DNA of 64,000 bases from Litorimonas sp964511495 (GTDB taxonomy: Bacteria > Pseudomonadota > Alphaproteobacteria > Caulobacterales > Maricaulaceae), in contig CAZEFT010000004.1 of assembly GCA_964511495.1 (NCBI GenBank), positions 116,841 to 180,840 of the forward strand, given 5' to 3'. Positions 1 through 8,038 of this stretch are shown here, one piece after another (within the stretch, counting starts at the first letter, position 1; every line of letters starts with the position of its first letter). The position numbers and the translations under genes were made by a program. The notes below the pieces were generated by a model. That model saw nothing but the letters and a program-made list of their open reading frames with translations. It did no database searches and had not been told where the DNA came from.

Positions 1-1323
1 ATCTACGGCCATACCGATTGTCAGGATAATCCCGGCAATTCCTGGCAAGGTCAAAGTAGAACCGAATAGCGTCAAAGCTGCCGCAATAAGAATAATATTC
101 ACACTCAAAGCAAGGTTTGCAATCGTTCCGAAGCGTAAACCATAAGACAACCACATAAACAAAGCCACACCAATCAAACCAATGATAGAAGCAATTTTAC
201 CGGCATTAATTGAATCTTGCCCCAAGCCCGGTCCAACAGTTCGCTCTTCAACAATGATCAGTTTGGCCGGCAGAGCACCCGCATTCAGCAATAGCGAAAG
301 CTCACGCGCGCTATCGATCGTGAAGCTGCCTTCGATGAAACCGGAACCCGAAGGAATGGCACCATTAATTCGGGGCGCTGTGATAATTTCATTATCCAAC
401 ACAACGGCAAAACGTTGACCAATATTGTTGGCCGTAAGTCTTCCGAAGAGCTGCGCACAGCGAATGTTGAATGTGAAATTCACGATGGGATAATTACCTG
501 TAGGATGAAGGCCTTCTGAGGAAGACTTCAAACATTCACCGGTAATCCGTGTCCGTTTATCAACGATTAGCCCCGTGCCTCCTTCCTGCATTGGGAAATA
601 AGCGGCACCGGGCGGAAGACGGCCATCAATCGCGGCGCGGATTGCGGCTGCATTATCAGAATCTTTGCGAACCATATGGAAGGATAGATTCGCTGTTTTA
701 TTGATACGGTCTTTAATCTCATCAATATTTTTTGCGCCGGGAACCTGTAAAAGGATACGCGTATCCCCTTCTCTGGCCAAAGTCATTTCTGTCGTGCCGT
801 TCGGGTCAATCCGTCGACGTAAAACTTCAATGGACTGGGCAATCGTGCGTCTTTGTATCTCTTCGATATTGGCTTCAGTGATTTCAACACGAAAGCCTTT
901 CTCGCCGACTTGCTGCACGCGCGTTGTTCGGTCTTGGCTCAAACTTGCCGGATCAACCAAAGAAGATTGACTCCGCAAAATTTCGAGGGCCCTCGGCATG
1001 TCCGCAGCATCGCGCAAACGACCGACAACAGCCCCATCAGCGACGCGAAGTGTTTCAACGCGAATACGGTTGTCGCCGCTAAAACCCTGCCGGATATTCT
1101 CACGTTCATTGTCAAGCGCCTGAGTCAAAACACTACTGAGATCAACCTCAAGCAGCATATGCGCACCACCTTGAAGGTCGAGACCCAAATTAAGAGTGCG
1201 TTGTAAGGGTTCCGGCAATTTCTCTCGCATATCCGATGACAAAGCATTCGGTAACGCAAAGAGAAGCCCGAGCAGAACAGCTCCGAGAATAAGTGTCACT
1301 TTCCAACGGGAGAAGAACAGCAT
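1..1323 (-). CDS. secD: Protein translocase subunit SecD (partial, 3' end outside window)
   Basis: SecD is the inner-membrane subunit that, with SecF and YajC, uses proton motive force to help the SecYEG translocon release proteins into the periplasm. The ATG at 1323 follows a GAGGG ribosome-binding site. The frame stays open to the window edge, giving 441 residues. It starts with one N-terminal membrane segment, then has the SecD signature LGLDLQGGAHMLLEVD near residue 45, the large periplasmic P1 region, and the first of the C-terminal membrane helices. It lies downstream of yajC in the usual order; secF would be expected next, beyond the window. Family assignment is secure. Confidence 0.95.
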   Translation of the reverse strand, partial: MLFFSRWKVTLILGAVLLGLLFALPNALSSDMREKLPEPLQRTLNLGLDLQGGAHMLLEVDLSSVLTQALDNERENIRQGFSGDNRIRVETLRVADGAVVGRLRDAADMPRALEILRSQSSLVDPASLSQDRTTRVQQVGEKGFRVEITEANIEEIQRRTIAQSIEVLRRRIDPNGTTEMTLAREGDTRILLQVPGAKNIDEIKDRINKTANLSFHMVRKDSDNAAAIRAAIDGRLPPGAAYFPMQEGGTGLIVDKRTRITGECLKSSSEGLHPTGNYPIVNFTFNIRCAQLFGRLTANNIGQRFAVVLDNEIITAPRINGAIPSGSGFIEGSFTIDSARELSLLLNAGALPAKLIIVEERTVGPGLGQDSINAGKIASIIGLIGVALFMWLSYGLRFGTIANLALSVNIILIAAALTLFGSTLTLPGIAGIILTIGMAVD

Positions 1324-1343
1324 AATGCGACCCTCAAATGAAA

Positions 1344-1366
1344 ACGCCGTCAAGCATTGACGGCGT
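1344..1366 (-). terminator. Perfect hairpin with short T tract between yajC and secD
   Basis: A perfect 10-bp stem (ACGCCGTCAA with its complement) and a 3-base loop lie directly after the yajC stop. On the minus strand it is followed by TTTT and then by the secD ribosome-binding site. This looks like an intrinsic terminator that could reduce read-through from yajC into secD. It might instead be an mRNA-stabilising hairpin. Confidence 0.6.
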
Positions 1367-1371
1367 ATTGA

Positions 1372-1713
1372 TTATTTTTTCTTTTTATCCGACGCGTCAT
1401 TTGCCGGAGCAGTGCGGTTACGGACATCCGCAATCATTGTTCGAACAACCTTCACATCATTTGTCCCGAAAGTCACAGTCAGTTCCTCATCCGCCACTTT
1501 TTTGACCTTACCGATTAGACCGCCATTGGTGACAACCGTGTCCCCCCTCATGATTTCAGACAGAAGCTGGCGATGGGCTTTCACACGCTGGTTTTGAGGG
1601 CGGATTATCAAAAAATAAAAAATCAGACCAATCAAAATGAAAGGCATGATGTTCATCAAAAAGCCGCCTGTGCCGCCCGTTGCTGGTGCAGATTGCATGA
1701 TTAAAGCGAACAT
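1372..1713 (-). CDS. yajC: Preprotein translocase subunit YajC
   Basis: YajC is the small accessory membrane protein of the SecDF-YajC complex. The 113-residue product has one N-terminal membrane helix (about residues 18-38), followed by the family motif IIRPQNQRVKAHRQLL and the conserved GDTVVTNGGLIGKV stretch, then a short charged tail ending in lysines. The ATG follows a strong AGGGGAG ribosome-binding site. A terminator upstream (1793-1828) separates it from the tat/LysM genes, so yajC probably has its own promoter in 1714-1790. Confidence 0.95.
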   Translation of the reverse strand: MFALIMQSAPATGGTGGFLMNIMPFILIGLIFYFLIIRPQNQRVKAHRQLLSEIMRGDTVVTNGGLIGKVKKVADEELTVTFGTNDVKVVRTMIADVRNRTAPANDASDKKKK

Positions 1714-1792
1714 AGTCGCGCTCCCCTAAATTATTACGTATCACTTACGCAGGAATATTAGAGGCCTATATAGGTGGGCTAAATCTGAATGC

Positions 1793-1828
1793 AATAAAAA
1801 GGCGGCGCAATTGTGTAATTGCACCGCC
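1793..1828 (-). terminator. Intrinsic terminator after the LysM gene
   Basis: A 12-bp stem (1801-1812 with 1817-1828, one mismatch) with a GTGT loop is followed on the minus strand by a TTTTTATT tract. It lies 25 bases after the LysM gene stop and would end the transcript running from the nagZ/scp/tat side. Confidence 0.8.
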
Positions 1829-1852
1829 TTTGTTTGTCGGAAAGGAAAGGTC

Positions 1853-2737
1853 TTAGCGTATCAGGCAGTGCCCTTTAGGGATTACTAATCTTTGACCGGG
1901 TGATAAGTCACCATCCAGTTCAAGGTTATTTGTCAAAGCTATATCTCTAGGCGTTGTGCATGTCCGTCTGGCAATGCCAAAAAGCGTGTCGTTCGGAAGG
2001 ACAGCATAAACGACGTTTGTGTTAGTATCGACACGGCGAACACTGTTTCTTGGTGCTGTGACATAACTATCCGTTTGTCGGGTAATGCGCTGTGGTTGCA
2101 CGGGACTGTAACCATTCTGCGCGACAGTATTTCCTTGATAAGGGAGAGTGGCCGTATTTTCGTAAATTGGAAGCACGAGCACCTGACCCAAGCCGATAAT
2201 ATTATCTTTAATACCATTCGCAGATCTCAAATCTTGCAGGCGCACATTATAACGCTTTGACAAGCTGTAGAGCGTATCTCCTTCAACAACGACATGAGAC
2301 TGAGGCACACTATTATTCACCTGAGTTGTCTGAAAAGTCTGTGCAGACCTTAGCACTGGTGATTGGTAAAGCTCCATTTCTTGCAAAGGCGCACTCTGCT
2401 GTTGCGGCTGAGACTGGTGTTGATATTGAGATTGGCCTTGTGGCGCTTGATAGGAATATGTCGGTGATTGCGTACGGTTTCGATAAGCACGAATGCGACG
2501 CGCCTCTTCCTGAATACGCATGTACTCCTCTGGACTGACGTCACCCGGACGAATTGTGACCGCTTGCGCCTCAATAACATCAGGGCTCTGAACAGGAACA
2601 GCTTCCTCGATAATCGTCAAATTACCATAGACGCGAGGTTTAAAACGATCGCCATCCAAGGCACTGTCCTGAGCAAAAGCCGAAGCGGATAGCGTCAGAC
2701 ATGACGCTGACAAACAAGATAGAATAAGTTTTTTCAT
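1853..2737 (-). CDS. Secreted protein with two LysM domains (NlpD position, no peptidase domain)
   Basis: This 294-residue protein begins at the ATG at 2737, which opens a typical signal peptide (MKKLILSCLSAS... ending SAFAQ). A Gln/Ser/Tyr-rich linker of about 100 residues leads to a first LysM domain (HVVVEGDTLYSLSKRYNV, about residues 150-193) and a second near the C terminus (VVYAVLPNDTLFGIARR onwards). LysM domains bind peptidoglycan, so it should sit in the periplasm or outer envelope. In related alphaproteobacteria this slot usually holds an NlpD-like protein with LysM plus an M23 peptidase domain. No M23 HxxxD/HxH motifs are present and the frame stops right after the second LysM. It could be a degenerate NlpD or a distinct adaptor. 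Confidence 0.75.
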   Translation of the reverse strand: MKKLILSCLSASCLTLSASAFAQDSALDGDRFKPRVYGNLTIIEEAVPVQSPDVIEAQAVTIRPGDVSPEEYMRIQEEARRIRAYRNRTQSPTYSYQAPQGQSQYQHQSQPQQQSAPLQEMELYQSPVLRSAQTFQTTQVNNSVPQSHVVVEGDTLYSLSKRYNVRLQDLRSANGIKDNIIGLGQVLVLPIYENTATLPYQGNTVAQNGYSPVQPQRITRQTDSYVTAPRNSVRRVDTNTNVVYAVLPNDTLFGIARRTCTTPRDIALTNNLELDGDLSPGQRLVIPKGHCLIR

Positions 2738-2823
2738 AACATGACCCACATAGTTTATGAGTCTTAACAATGAACGAATAGCGTTAAAAAAGTGTTGTAT
2801 AACAATCACACCAAAAAAGTGGT

Positions 2824-3675
2824 CTAAGATTTTTTAACTTCGGAAGAGCTATTTTTTGCGGGTTTTTCAAGCACACTCACACTTAAAATTGAAATCTCGT
2901 AGAGCAGATAAATTGCCGCTCCTAAAACGATTTGCGTAATCGGATCAGGCGGTGTGACAAAGGCCGCGAAAACGGCAATACCAAATACAGCATATTTACG
3001 TGCAGATTTGAGCGCCTTGGCCGTCACAATGCCTGCGCGCCCCAAGAGTGATAAAATCACGGGAAGTTGGAAAGAGAGTCCGAAGGCAAGGAAAAGCGTC
3101 GTCGCCAATTTCAGATAATCACTAATCTTGGTCAGCAATTCAACTTTGTCACTGTCACCTATCGCTTGCTGATTAAAGGCGAATTCCATCACATATGGGA
3201 AAACGAAGAAGAACACTAAGGAGGCACCAGCCATGAACAAAATAGGGGCGGCCAAAAGATAGGGTAAAAAGGCCCGTTTTTCGTTCTTATACAATCCTGG
3301 AGCAACAAAGGCGTAAAGTTGATAGGCTAATACGGGGAAACTCAACACAATGCCCCCAAAGATACAGATTTTAATTCTCACAAAAAATGTTTCGAGGGGT
3401 TGTGTCGCAATCAAACCGGAGTCTAGAGCTTGCCCCCCTTCGGCAATAAGATCAGCGTTATAACGCTCTAAACCTGTATAGAAGGGGTACATTAATAGGT
3501 TTTGAATTTCTTCTAAAAATGGGATGCAAATCAAACAGCCTATTATCAAAGCCAAAACACATTTGATTAAACGGGACCGTAATTCAACAAGATGGTCCAG
3601 CAACGGGGCTCGGCTTGCATCCACCTCATCTTCGTTTGCAGCGGTTGAGTCTTGGATGGCCTTTACGTCGCTCAT
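2824..3675 (-). CDS. tatC: Sec-independent protein translocase TatC
   Basis: TatC is the six-helix membrane receptor that recognises twin-arginine signal peptides. The 283-residue product carries the family start LDHLVELRSRLIKC, the conserved PLETFFVRIKI segment, YQLYAFVAPGLYKNEKR, and the PDPITQIVLGAAIYLLYEISI motif near the C terminus. Its ATG overlaps the tatB stop by four bases (ATGA), indicating translational coupling. At least two proteins in this window, the TIM-barrel lipoprotein at 36.3 kb and the small dehydrogenase subunit at 40.6 kb, carry signals that would use this system. Confidence 0.96.
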   Translation of the reverse strand: MSDVKAIQDSTAANEDEVDASRAPLLDHLVELRSRLIKCVLALIIGCLICIPFLEEIQNLLMYPFYTGLERYNADLIAEGGQALDSGLIATQPLETFFVRIKICIFGGIVLSFPVLAYQLYAFVAPGLYKNEKRAFLPYLLAAPILFMAGASLVFFFVFPYVMEFAFNQQAIGDSDKVELLTKISDYLKLATTLFLAFGLSFQLPVILSLLGRAGIVTAKALKSARKYAVFGIAVFAAFVTPPDPITQIVLGAAIYLLYEISILSVSVLEKPAKNSSSEVKKS

Positions 3676-4196
3676 GGCGATTTTTCCGTCTTAGAGGCGG
3701 GCTTAGTCGATGCCTTGAGTTTCGATGTTGGCTTAGCTTTTGATGACGGTGATTTGGATGATTTCTTGGCCTTAGAGGCCTGCTTTGTTTTGGGTGACTG
3801 CTTTTCCTTGGGTGACGGCTTCGGTTCGGATGCTTTATCAGCCTTGCCTGTTTCAGTTGATTGAGAAACTTCAGGATTTCCGGCCTCATGCGTAGAATTT
3901 GTCATTGCTCCGCGAAGGTCCCGGTCAATCGCTTCAATTTCACCTTCAAATTTTTCACTCAAGTGATCCATTGATCCCATCTTGCGCAAATCAGCCAATT
4001 CCTTGCGCATCTCAGCAATCTCATCTTCTGCGCCCATCTCATTGAAAGCATTCGTAAATTCCTGCCCCATTGCACGGACTTTCGTCATAATTTGTCCGAT
4101 TTTCCGCATTAATTTCGGCAGGTCTTTCGGGCCGACCACAATAATGGCCAGAAGTGATAAAACGAGGATTTCTGCAAAGCCAAGCTGAGGGAGCAT
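3672..4196 (-). CDS. tatB: Sec-independent protein translocase TatB
   Basis: TatB forms the receptor complex with TatC. The product (174 residues) has the single N-terminal helix with the family motif GFAEILVLSLLAIIVVGPKDLP and an amphipathic helix (MRKIGQIMTKVRAMGQEF). After about residue 110 it has a long low-complexity tail rich in Lys, Ser and Pro. That basic tail is longer than in most TatB proteins but is of a kind seen in alphaproteobacteria. A good AGGGAA ribosome-binding site precedes the ATG. It lies between tatA (26 bases upstream) and tatC (4-base overlap). Confidence 0.93.
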   Translation of the reverse strand: MLPQLGFAEILVLSLLAIIVVGPKDLPKLMRKIGQIMTKVRAMGQEFTNAFNEMGAEDEIAEMRKELADLRKMGSMDHLSEKFEGEIEAIDRDLRGAMTNSTHEAGNPEVSQSTETGKADKASEPKPSPKEKQSPKTKQASKAKKSSKSPSSKAKPTSKLKASTKPASKTEKSP

Positions 4197-4222
4197 GTAA
4201 TTCCCTTAAACCACGATTGGGT

Positions 4223-4435
4223 TTATTTCGTTGAGGTCTTATCCTTTTTGGGTGTCACATCAATGGCATCATCCACTGAGTCCGGTTTTTCATCCACCCC
4301 CTCTTTCAAGCCTTTTTTGAAGCTTGTAATGCCCTTGCCCATATCGCCCATGATGGAACTGATTTTGCCGCGTCCGCCAAAAATAAGTACGGCAAGAACA
4401 AGGATGATTGCAATTTGCCAAGGTCCGATAGCCAT
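4223..4435 (-). CDS. tatA: Sec-independent protein translocase TatA
   Basis: TatA oligomerises to form the translocation element of the Tat system. The 70-residue protein has the standard layout: a short N-terminal helix (GPWQIAIILVLAVLIFGG), a hinge, and an amphipathic helix containing GDMGKGITSFKKGLKEG. The acidic and lysine-rich tail is typical. It opens the tatABC run and is separated from scpB by 95 bases, which hold a small AAGCCT/AGGCTT hairpin (4454-4471) just upstream of its ribosome-binding site. Confidence 0.95.
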   Translation of the reverse strand: MAIGPWQIAIILVLAVLIFGGRGKISSIMGDMGKGITSFKKGLKEGVDEKPDSVDDAIDVTPKKDKTSTK

Positions 4436-4530
4436 AATCTATTCCTTCGAGTTAAGCCTACCCTAAGGCTTTTATCTTCACACACAATATTCAAACGACG
4501 TATAACATGGGGCAAAGAATAAATCAGCCT

Positions 4531-5283
4531 TTAATCTTCATCGCCCTCTTCGAGGAAATCTTCGAAGAAGCTCTTTTCTTCGTGTTCCATTTCCATTGGG
4601 TCTTCATCATTTTCTAGATCATCAATCGGCATAGGCTCAGGCATTTCAAAGTCTTTCGGCAGGCGTGGGTCCAAAAGTCCGGCAGCTTTCAAATCATCCC
4701 GCCCCGGTAAGTCAGCAATCGTCTCAAGATTAAAATGTGCGAGGAAACCATCTGTGGTGCCATAAGTCACAGGTCGCCCCGGTGTCCGTCGACGCCCTCG
4801 CAACCGGACCCACGAAAGTTCCATCAATACATCAATGGTGCCTTTGCTCACCGCTACACCGCGTACATCTTCAATCTCTGCACGGGTGACGGGCTGATGA
4901 TAGGCAATAATGGCAAGAGTTTCCAAAGCTGCATTGGAAAGCTTACGTGGCGCTTCTTTTACATCCACCAAATTTTGTTCCAAATCCGGTGCCGTTTGAA
5001 AGCGCCATTTATCTGCAACACGAACAAGATTTACACCTCGTCCCGCATAATCACGGGCCAAACGCGCCAAAAGTGCGCCGACATCAGTCTCTTCCGGCAT
5101 ACGTTCACGTAAAGTTTGCGTATCAATCGGCTCTACGGCCGCAAAGAGCAAAGCCTCCAAAAGCCGCAAATTCACGTCTACTGCCTCAACATCGTGAGAC
5201 TTCTTCAACCGATCGGAAAGACGAACGACATCTTTTTCAATCCCGGTATTGGCCGCATCAACACGATCAGACTTTTTGGACAT
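4531..5283 (-). CDS. scpB: Segregation and condensation protein ScpB
   Basis: ScpB is the winged-helix (kite) subunit of the SMC-ScpAB condensin that organises and helps segregate the chromosome. The 250-residue product has the family motifs LLEALLFAAVEPI, LSNAALETLAIIAYHQPVTRAEIE and RGVAVSKGTIDVLMEL, and a C-terminal acidic tail (many Glu/Asp from about residue 218). Its ATG overlaps the scpA stop by one base (TGATG). The scpA-scpB-tat arrangement is standard in alphaproteobacteria. Confidence 0.95.
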   Translation of the reverse strand: MSKKSDRVDAANTGIEKDVVRLSDRLKKSHDVEAVDVNLRLLEALLFAAVEPIDTQTLRERMPEETDVGALLARLARDYAGRGVNLVRVADKWRFQTAPDLEQNLVDVKEAPRKLSNAALETLAIIAYHQPVTRAEIEDVRGVAVSKGTIDVLMELSWVRLRGRRRTPGRPVTYGTTDGFLAHFNLETIADLPGRDDLKAAGLLDPRLPKDFEMPEPMPIDDLENDEDPMEMEHEEKSFFEDFLEEGDED

Positions 5284-6098
5284 CAGACCTTTTCCTTCCG
5301 ACTGCGTACGAAAATCGGCTTAAAGACGCCGCTTTGTCGCAATTCTATATCGCCCTCTTTGGCCAATTCCAGACTGGCCAACAGCGAACTAGCTTTTATT
5401 GAGGCGGATGGGACTTCGACGTCCAATTCGGTCGTTTGTGGCAGTAAGCCTTCCAAAGCCGTCCATTCATCCATATCGCCTCCCGCCGCCTTAAGCGCGC
5501 GGCGCAGGCGTTGTCGCGCATCTTCAAGGCTTAAAACTTTGGGTTTGGGAAGTTTGTGATTTTTAAAAGCGGAACGTGACCGAGATTTACCATAGGCGGA
5601 TAAAAGATCAAAAATTTCTGCTTCGTAAAGCGGCGACGTACGTGAGCGTAGCCCCTCAGGCATACCACGCTTATGCACAACCTGCCCTGTTATCGGCAAT
5701 CTGAACAATCCCTCAGCGGCAGACCGCATAGCTGCCAGCCGTTCCAAACGAAAAGCAAAATGAGCGGCCAATTCCTCGGCCTCAACAGGAACTTCGCCCT
5801 GTTGATCTTTCGGAATAATCAGCTTTGATTTCAAATAGGCAAGCCAAGCCGCCATCACCAGATAATCAGCGGCTAATTCAATCCGAAGGTCATGCGCTGA
5901 TTTAATGAAGGCAATATACTGCTCCGCCAATTCGAGAATAGACAAGCGGGCGAGATCGACTTTTTGTTTGCGTGCCAGTTCAAGCAAGAGATGGAGCGGG
6001 CCTTCATAGCCATCAATATCGAGGATGAGCCCCTCACCCTCGTCGGAGGCCTCTGTCGCAGCCTCGAAATTCAAGTCTTCTTCGAAGTCTTCAGCCAT
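5283..6098 (-). CDS. scpA: Segregation and condensation protein ScpA
   Basis: ScpA is the kleisin subunit that bridges SMC heads together with ScpB. The 271-residue product contains the kleisin N-terminal motif DIDGYEGPLHLLLELARKQKVDL (residues 28-50) and the YLVMAAWLAYLKSKLIIP segment, with a C-terminal winged-helix region that contacts SMC. The start overlaps the nagZ stop by one base (TAATG) and the stop overlaps scpB, so nagZ, scpA and scpB are translationally coupled. Confidence 0.95.
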   Translation of the reverse strand: MAEDFEEDLNFEAATEASDEGEGLILDIDGYEGPLHLLLELARKQKVDLARLSILELAEQYIAFIKSAHDLRIELAADYLVMAAWLAYLKSKLIIPKDQQGEVPVEAEELAAHFAFRLERLAAMRSAAEGLFRLPITGQVVHKRGMPEGLRSRTSPLYEAEIFDLLSAYGKSRSRSAFKNHKLPKPKVLSLEDARQRLRRALKAAGGDMDEWTALEGLLPQTTELDVEVPSASIKASSLLASLELAKEGDIELRQSGVFKPIFVRSRKEKV

Positions 6099-7108
6099 TA
6101 AGAAACAGCCTTCATCAATAAGGCAAACTCTGCCTCAGCGGCTTCACGATCAAATTCAGCAGGCTTTTGGGCACAATTTTGGGCAATTTCAGCGCGAGAC
6201 AGAGCTTTTCCTGATAATGACACTGCACCTTTGGCGACTTGAACCATATCGCTCAATTCACCTGAACATTGCAAAGCTACATCGCAACCCGCGGCAAGTG
6301 CCCGTTCCGTCTTGCGTGTCAAAGTCCCGCTCAACGCCTTCATGTCCAAATCATCACTCATTAAAAGTCCGTCAAATCCGATCGAGGTACGAATCAAATC
6401 GTTTAATGCACGTTTTGACACAGTCACAGCCGTGGGTGAATGATCCGTGTAAACGGCGTGAGCCGTCATCGCCATCGGCGCATCGGAAAAAGCCTGAAAG
6501 GTCTGAAAGTCCGAGCCTTGTAGCTCTTTTAATGATGTAGCGATTTTGGGTAATGATTTATGGCTATCTACAGTCGCACGTCCGTGGCCCGGGATGTGCT
6601 TAATAACCGGCGCCACGCCACCGGACATTAAGCCTGCCATACAGCTATGGGCCATATCGATTGAAGGCGCGATTTCATCAGAAAAGGCGCGGTCAGAAAT
6701 AATCGGGTCAGCATCAGGTTGCGGTAAGTCCAAAACAGGTGCGCAGTCTGCACTAATGCCTACTTGGCGCAAATCATCGGCAATCAAGCGATAAGCGAGA
6801 TAGGCCAAACGGCGTCCTTCCTGTCTGGAACTGGCGTATAAAGCCCCAAACTTGGAGGCCGGAGGATAATGTGTCCAATGGGGCGGCTTTAAACGCTGAA
6901 CACGCCCGCCTTCCTGATCGACAAAAATCAAACAATCCCGCCCGACTGTTTCCCGCAACTCAAAATTAAGACGTTCTACCTGTTCGGGTGTATCCACATT
7001 ACGGGCAAATAAAATAAAAGCCCAAGGATTGGCGTCGCGAAAGAAAGCGCGCTCACTTTCGGTCAGTTTTAAACCTGAAAGTCCAAGAATAAGAGCGAGT
7101 TCGGACAT
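6098..7108 (-). CDS. nagZ: Beta-N-acetylhexosaminidase NagZ
   Basis: NagZ is a cytoplasmic family GH3 enzyme that removes GlcNAc from anhydro-muropeptides during peptidoglycan recycling. The 336-residue product has the family hallmarks FVDQEGGRVQRL, the catalytic loop KHIPGHGRATVDSHKSLP with the Asp-His pair, and MSDDLDMKAL near the nucleophile Asp. Length matches the bacterial single-domain type. It sits immediately after the SPOR-domain gene (adjacent, no gap) and upstream of scpA, the usual alphaproteobacterial order. Confidence 0.95.
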   Translation of the reverse strand: MSELALILGLSGLKLTESERAFFRDANPWAFILFARNVDTPEQVERLNFELRETVGRDCLIFVDQEGGRVQRLKPPHWTHYPPASKFGALYASSRQEGRRLAYLAYRLIADDLRQVGISADCAPVLDLPQPDADPIISDRAFSDEIAPSIDMAHSCMAGLMSGGVAPVIKHIPGHGRATVDSHKSLPKIATSLKELQGSDFQTFQAFSDAPMAMTAHAVYTDHSPTAVTVSKRALNDLIRTSIGFDGLLMSDDLDMKALSGTLTRKTERALAAGCDVALQCSGELSDMVQVAKGAVSLSGKALSRAEIAQNCAQKPAEFDREAAEAEFALLMKAVS

Positions 7109-7870
7109 TTATTTTTTGGTCACGTAACAGGCCTGATTTGCGGCTTTGAAGGAGCGACAGAGGGCATTTGCAGCCGATTTATCGGCCAGTCCTGCAACGC
7201 GCGTTCGGTAATAAATGCCTTTTTCAGCCAAATCAACACGTTTGATATCGGCATATTGGCCGGGTCCGATGAGGTTAGAAAAACGACGCTCCAAATTTGC
7301 CCAAATTTCATTAGCATCTGCTTGTGACCGAACAGAGGCCACCTGGACAACATATTCACTATCCCCACTCTTGATAGTGGGCGCAAGCGGCAGAGCGCGC
7401 GTTGTTGTCGTCGGACGAGAATTTGATGTTGTAGAAGGCGTTGATGTCGAACTCTGAGGCGGGTCAACCTGTATGTTGGCGGCAGGTGTATCCGTCAGCG
7501 GCTTTGTTTTTGGCAAAGTAATCGGGACTTCAGGAACATTCACATCTGAAACCGTCTCCTCCGGGGTTTTACCGTCCATAACATCAAAAACTTTGCGATT
7601 CTGATCTGGGACCTGCAGACCCTCCGCATTTTCCGGCGTGACCTTAAAAGGCGTATTTTCAGCCGTGATACGCGGTGTCTCGGTTCGGTCTCGCGCGCCG
7701 CCCGGATGATAAATTTTCAATAATACCAAAGCGATGGCTAGCAACACAGCAAACCCAATCGCCAGCTTCAACAAGCCCTGCCGCCCAGAACTGTCTCTTA
7801 CATCAAAGGGAGTCAGCGGATCATCATCCGCAACCATGTCAGGTGAAAACTGATCATTATCCGATGTCAT
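7109..7870 (-). CDS. SPOR domain-containing membrane protein
   Basis: SPOR domains bind denuded glycan strands at division septa, so this is a probable divisome-associated protein. The 253-residue product has a short cytoplasmic N terminus, one membrane helix (about residues 34-52), a Pro/Thr/Ser-rich periplasmic linker, and a C-terminal SPOR domain (about 170-253: YVVQVASVRSQADANEIW ... YYRTRVAGLADKSAANALC). It is the first gene of the run leading into nagZ and scpAB. Upstream lie 168 bases before the gor stop, which include gor's terminator. Confidence 0.88.
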   Translation of the reverse strand: MTSDNDQFSPDMVADDDPLTPFDVRDSSGRQGLLKLAIGFAVLLAIALVLLKIYHPGGARDRTETPRITAENTPFKVTPENAEGLQVPDQNRKVFDVMDGKTPEETVSDVNVPEVPITLPKTKPLTDTPAANIQVDPPQSSTSTPSTTSNSRPTTTTRALPLAPTIKSGDSEYVVQVASVRSQADANEIWANLERRFSNLIGPGQYADIKRVDLAEKGIYYRTRVAGLADKSAANALCRSFKAANQACYVTKK

Positions 7871-7990
7871 GAATTGGTACCTTTTCCCTGCTAAATTCGG
7901 ATGAACGCCTTTGTTCCCTCAATAAAAAGGTTTCGCAAGCAAGTCAGCCCTCTTTGACAGCCTTCTTTCGATTTCCCGTGACTAAGTCTT

Positions 7991-8020
7991 AGAAAAAGGG
8001 CCTTAAGTCTTTATTAAGGC
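7991..8020 (-). terminator. Intrinsic terminator after gor
   Basis: On the minus strand a 7-bp stem (GCCTTAA/TTAAGGC, 8000-8006 with 8014-8020) is followed by CCTTTTTCT. It lies just after the glutathione reductase stop and would end the glmU-rpiA-gor transcript. Confidence 0.7.
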
Positions 8021-8038
8021 TAATTTGAGGAGCGGCCC

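Noticed and set aside
2737..2809. Longer start for the LysM protein
   Set aside because: The extra 24 residues would mask a clear signal peptide beginning at the ATG at 2737.
4454..4471. Hairpin upstream of tatA as terminator
   Set aside because: On the minus strand it has no following T tract; the T-rich side faces the plus strand where no gene ends.
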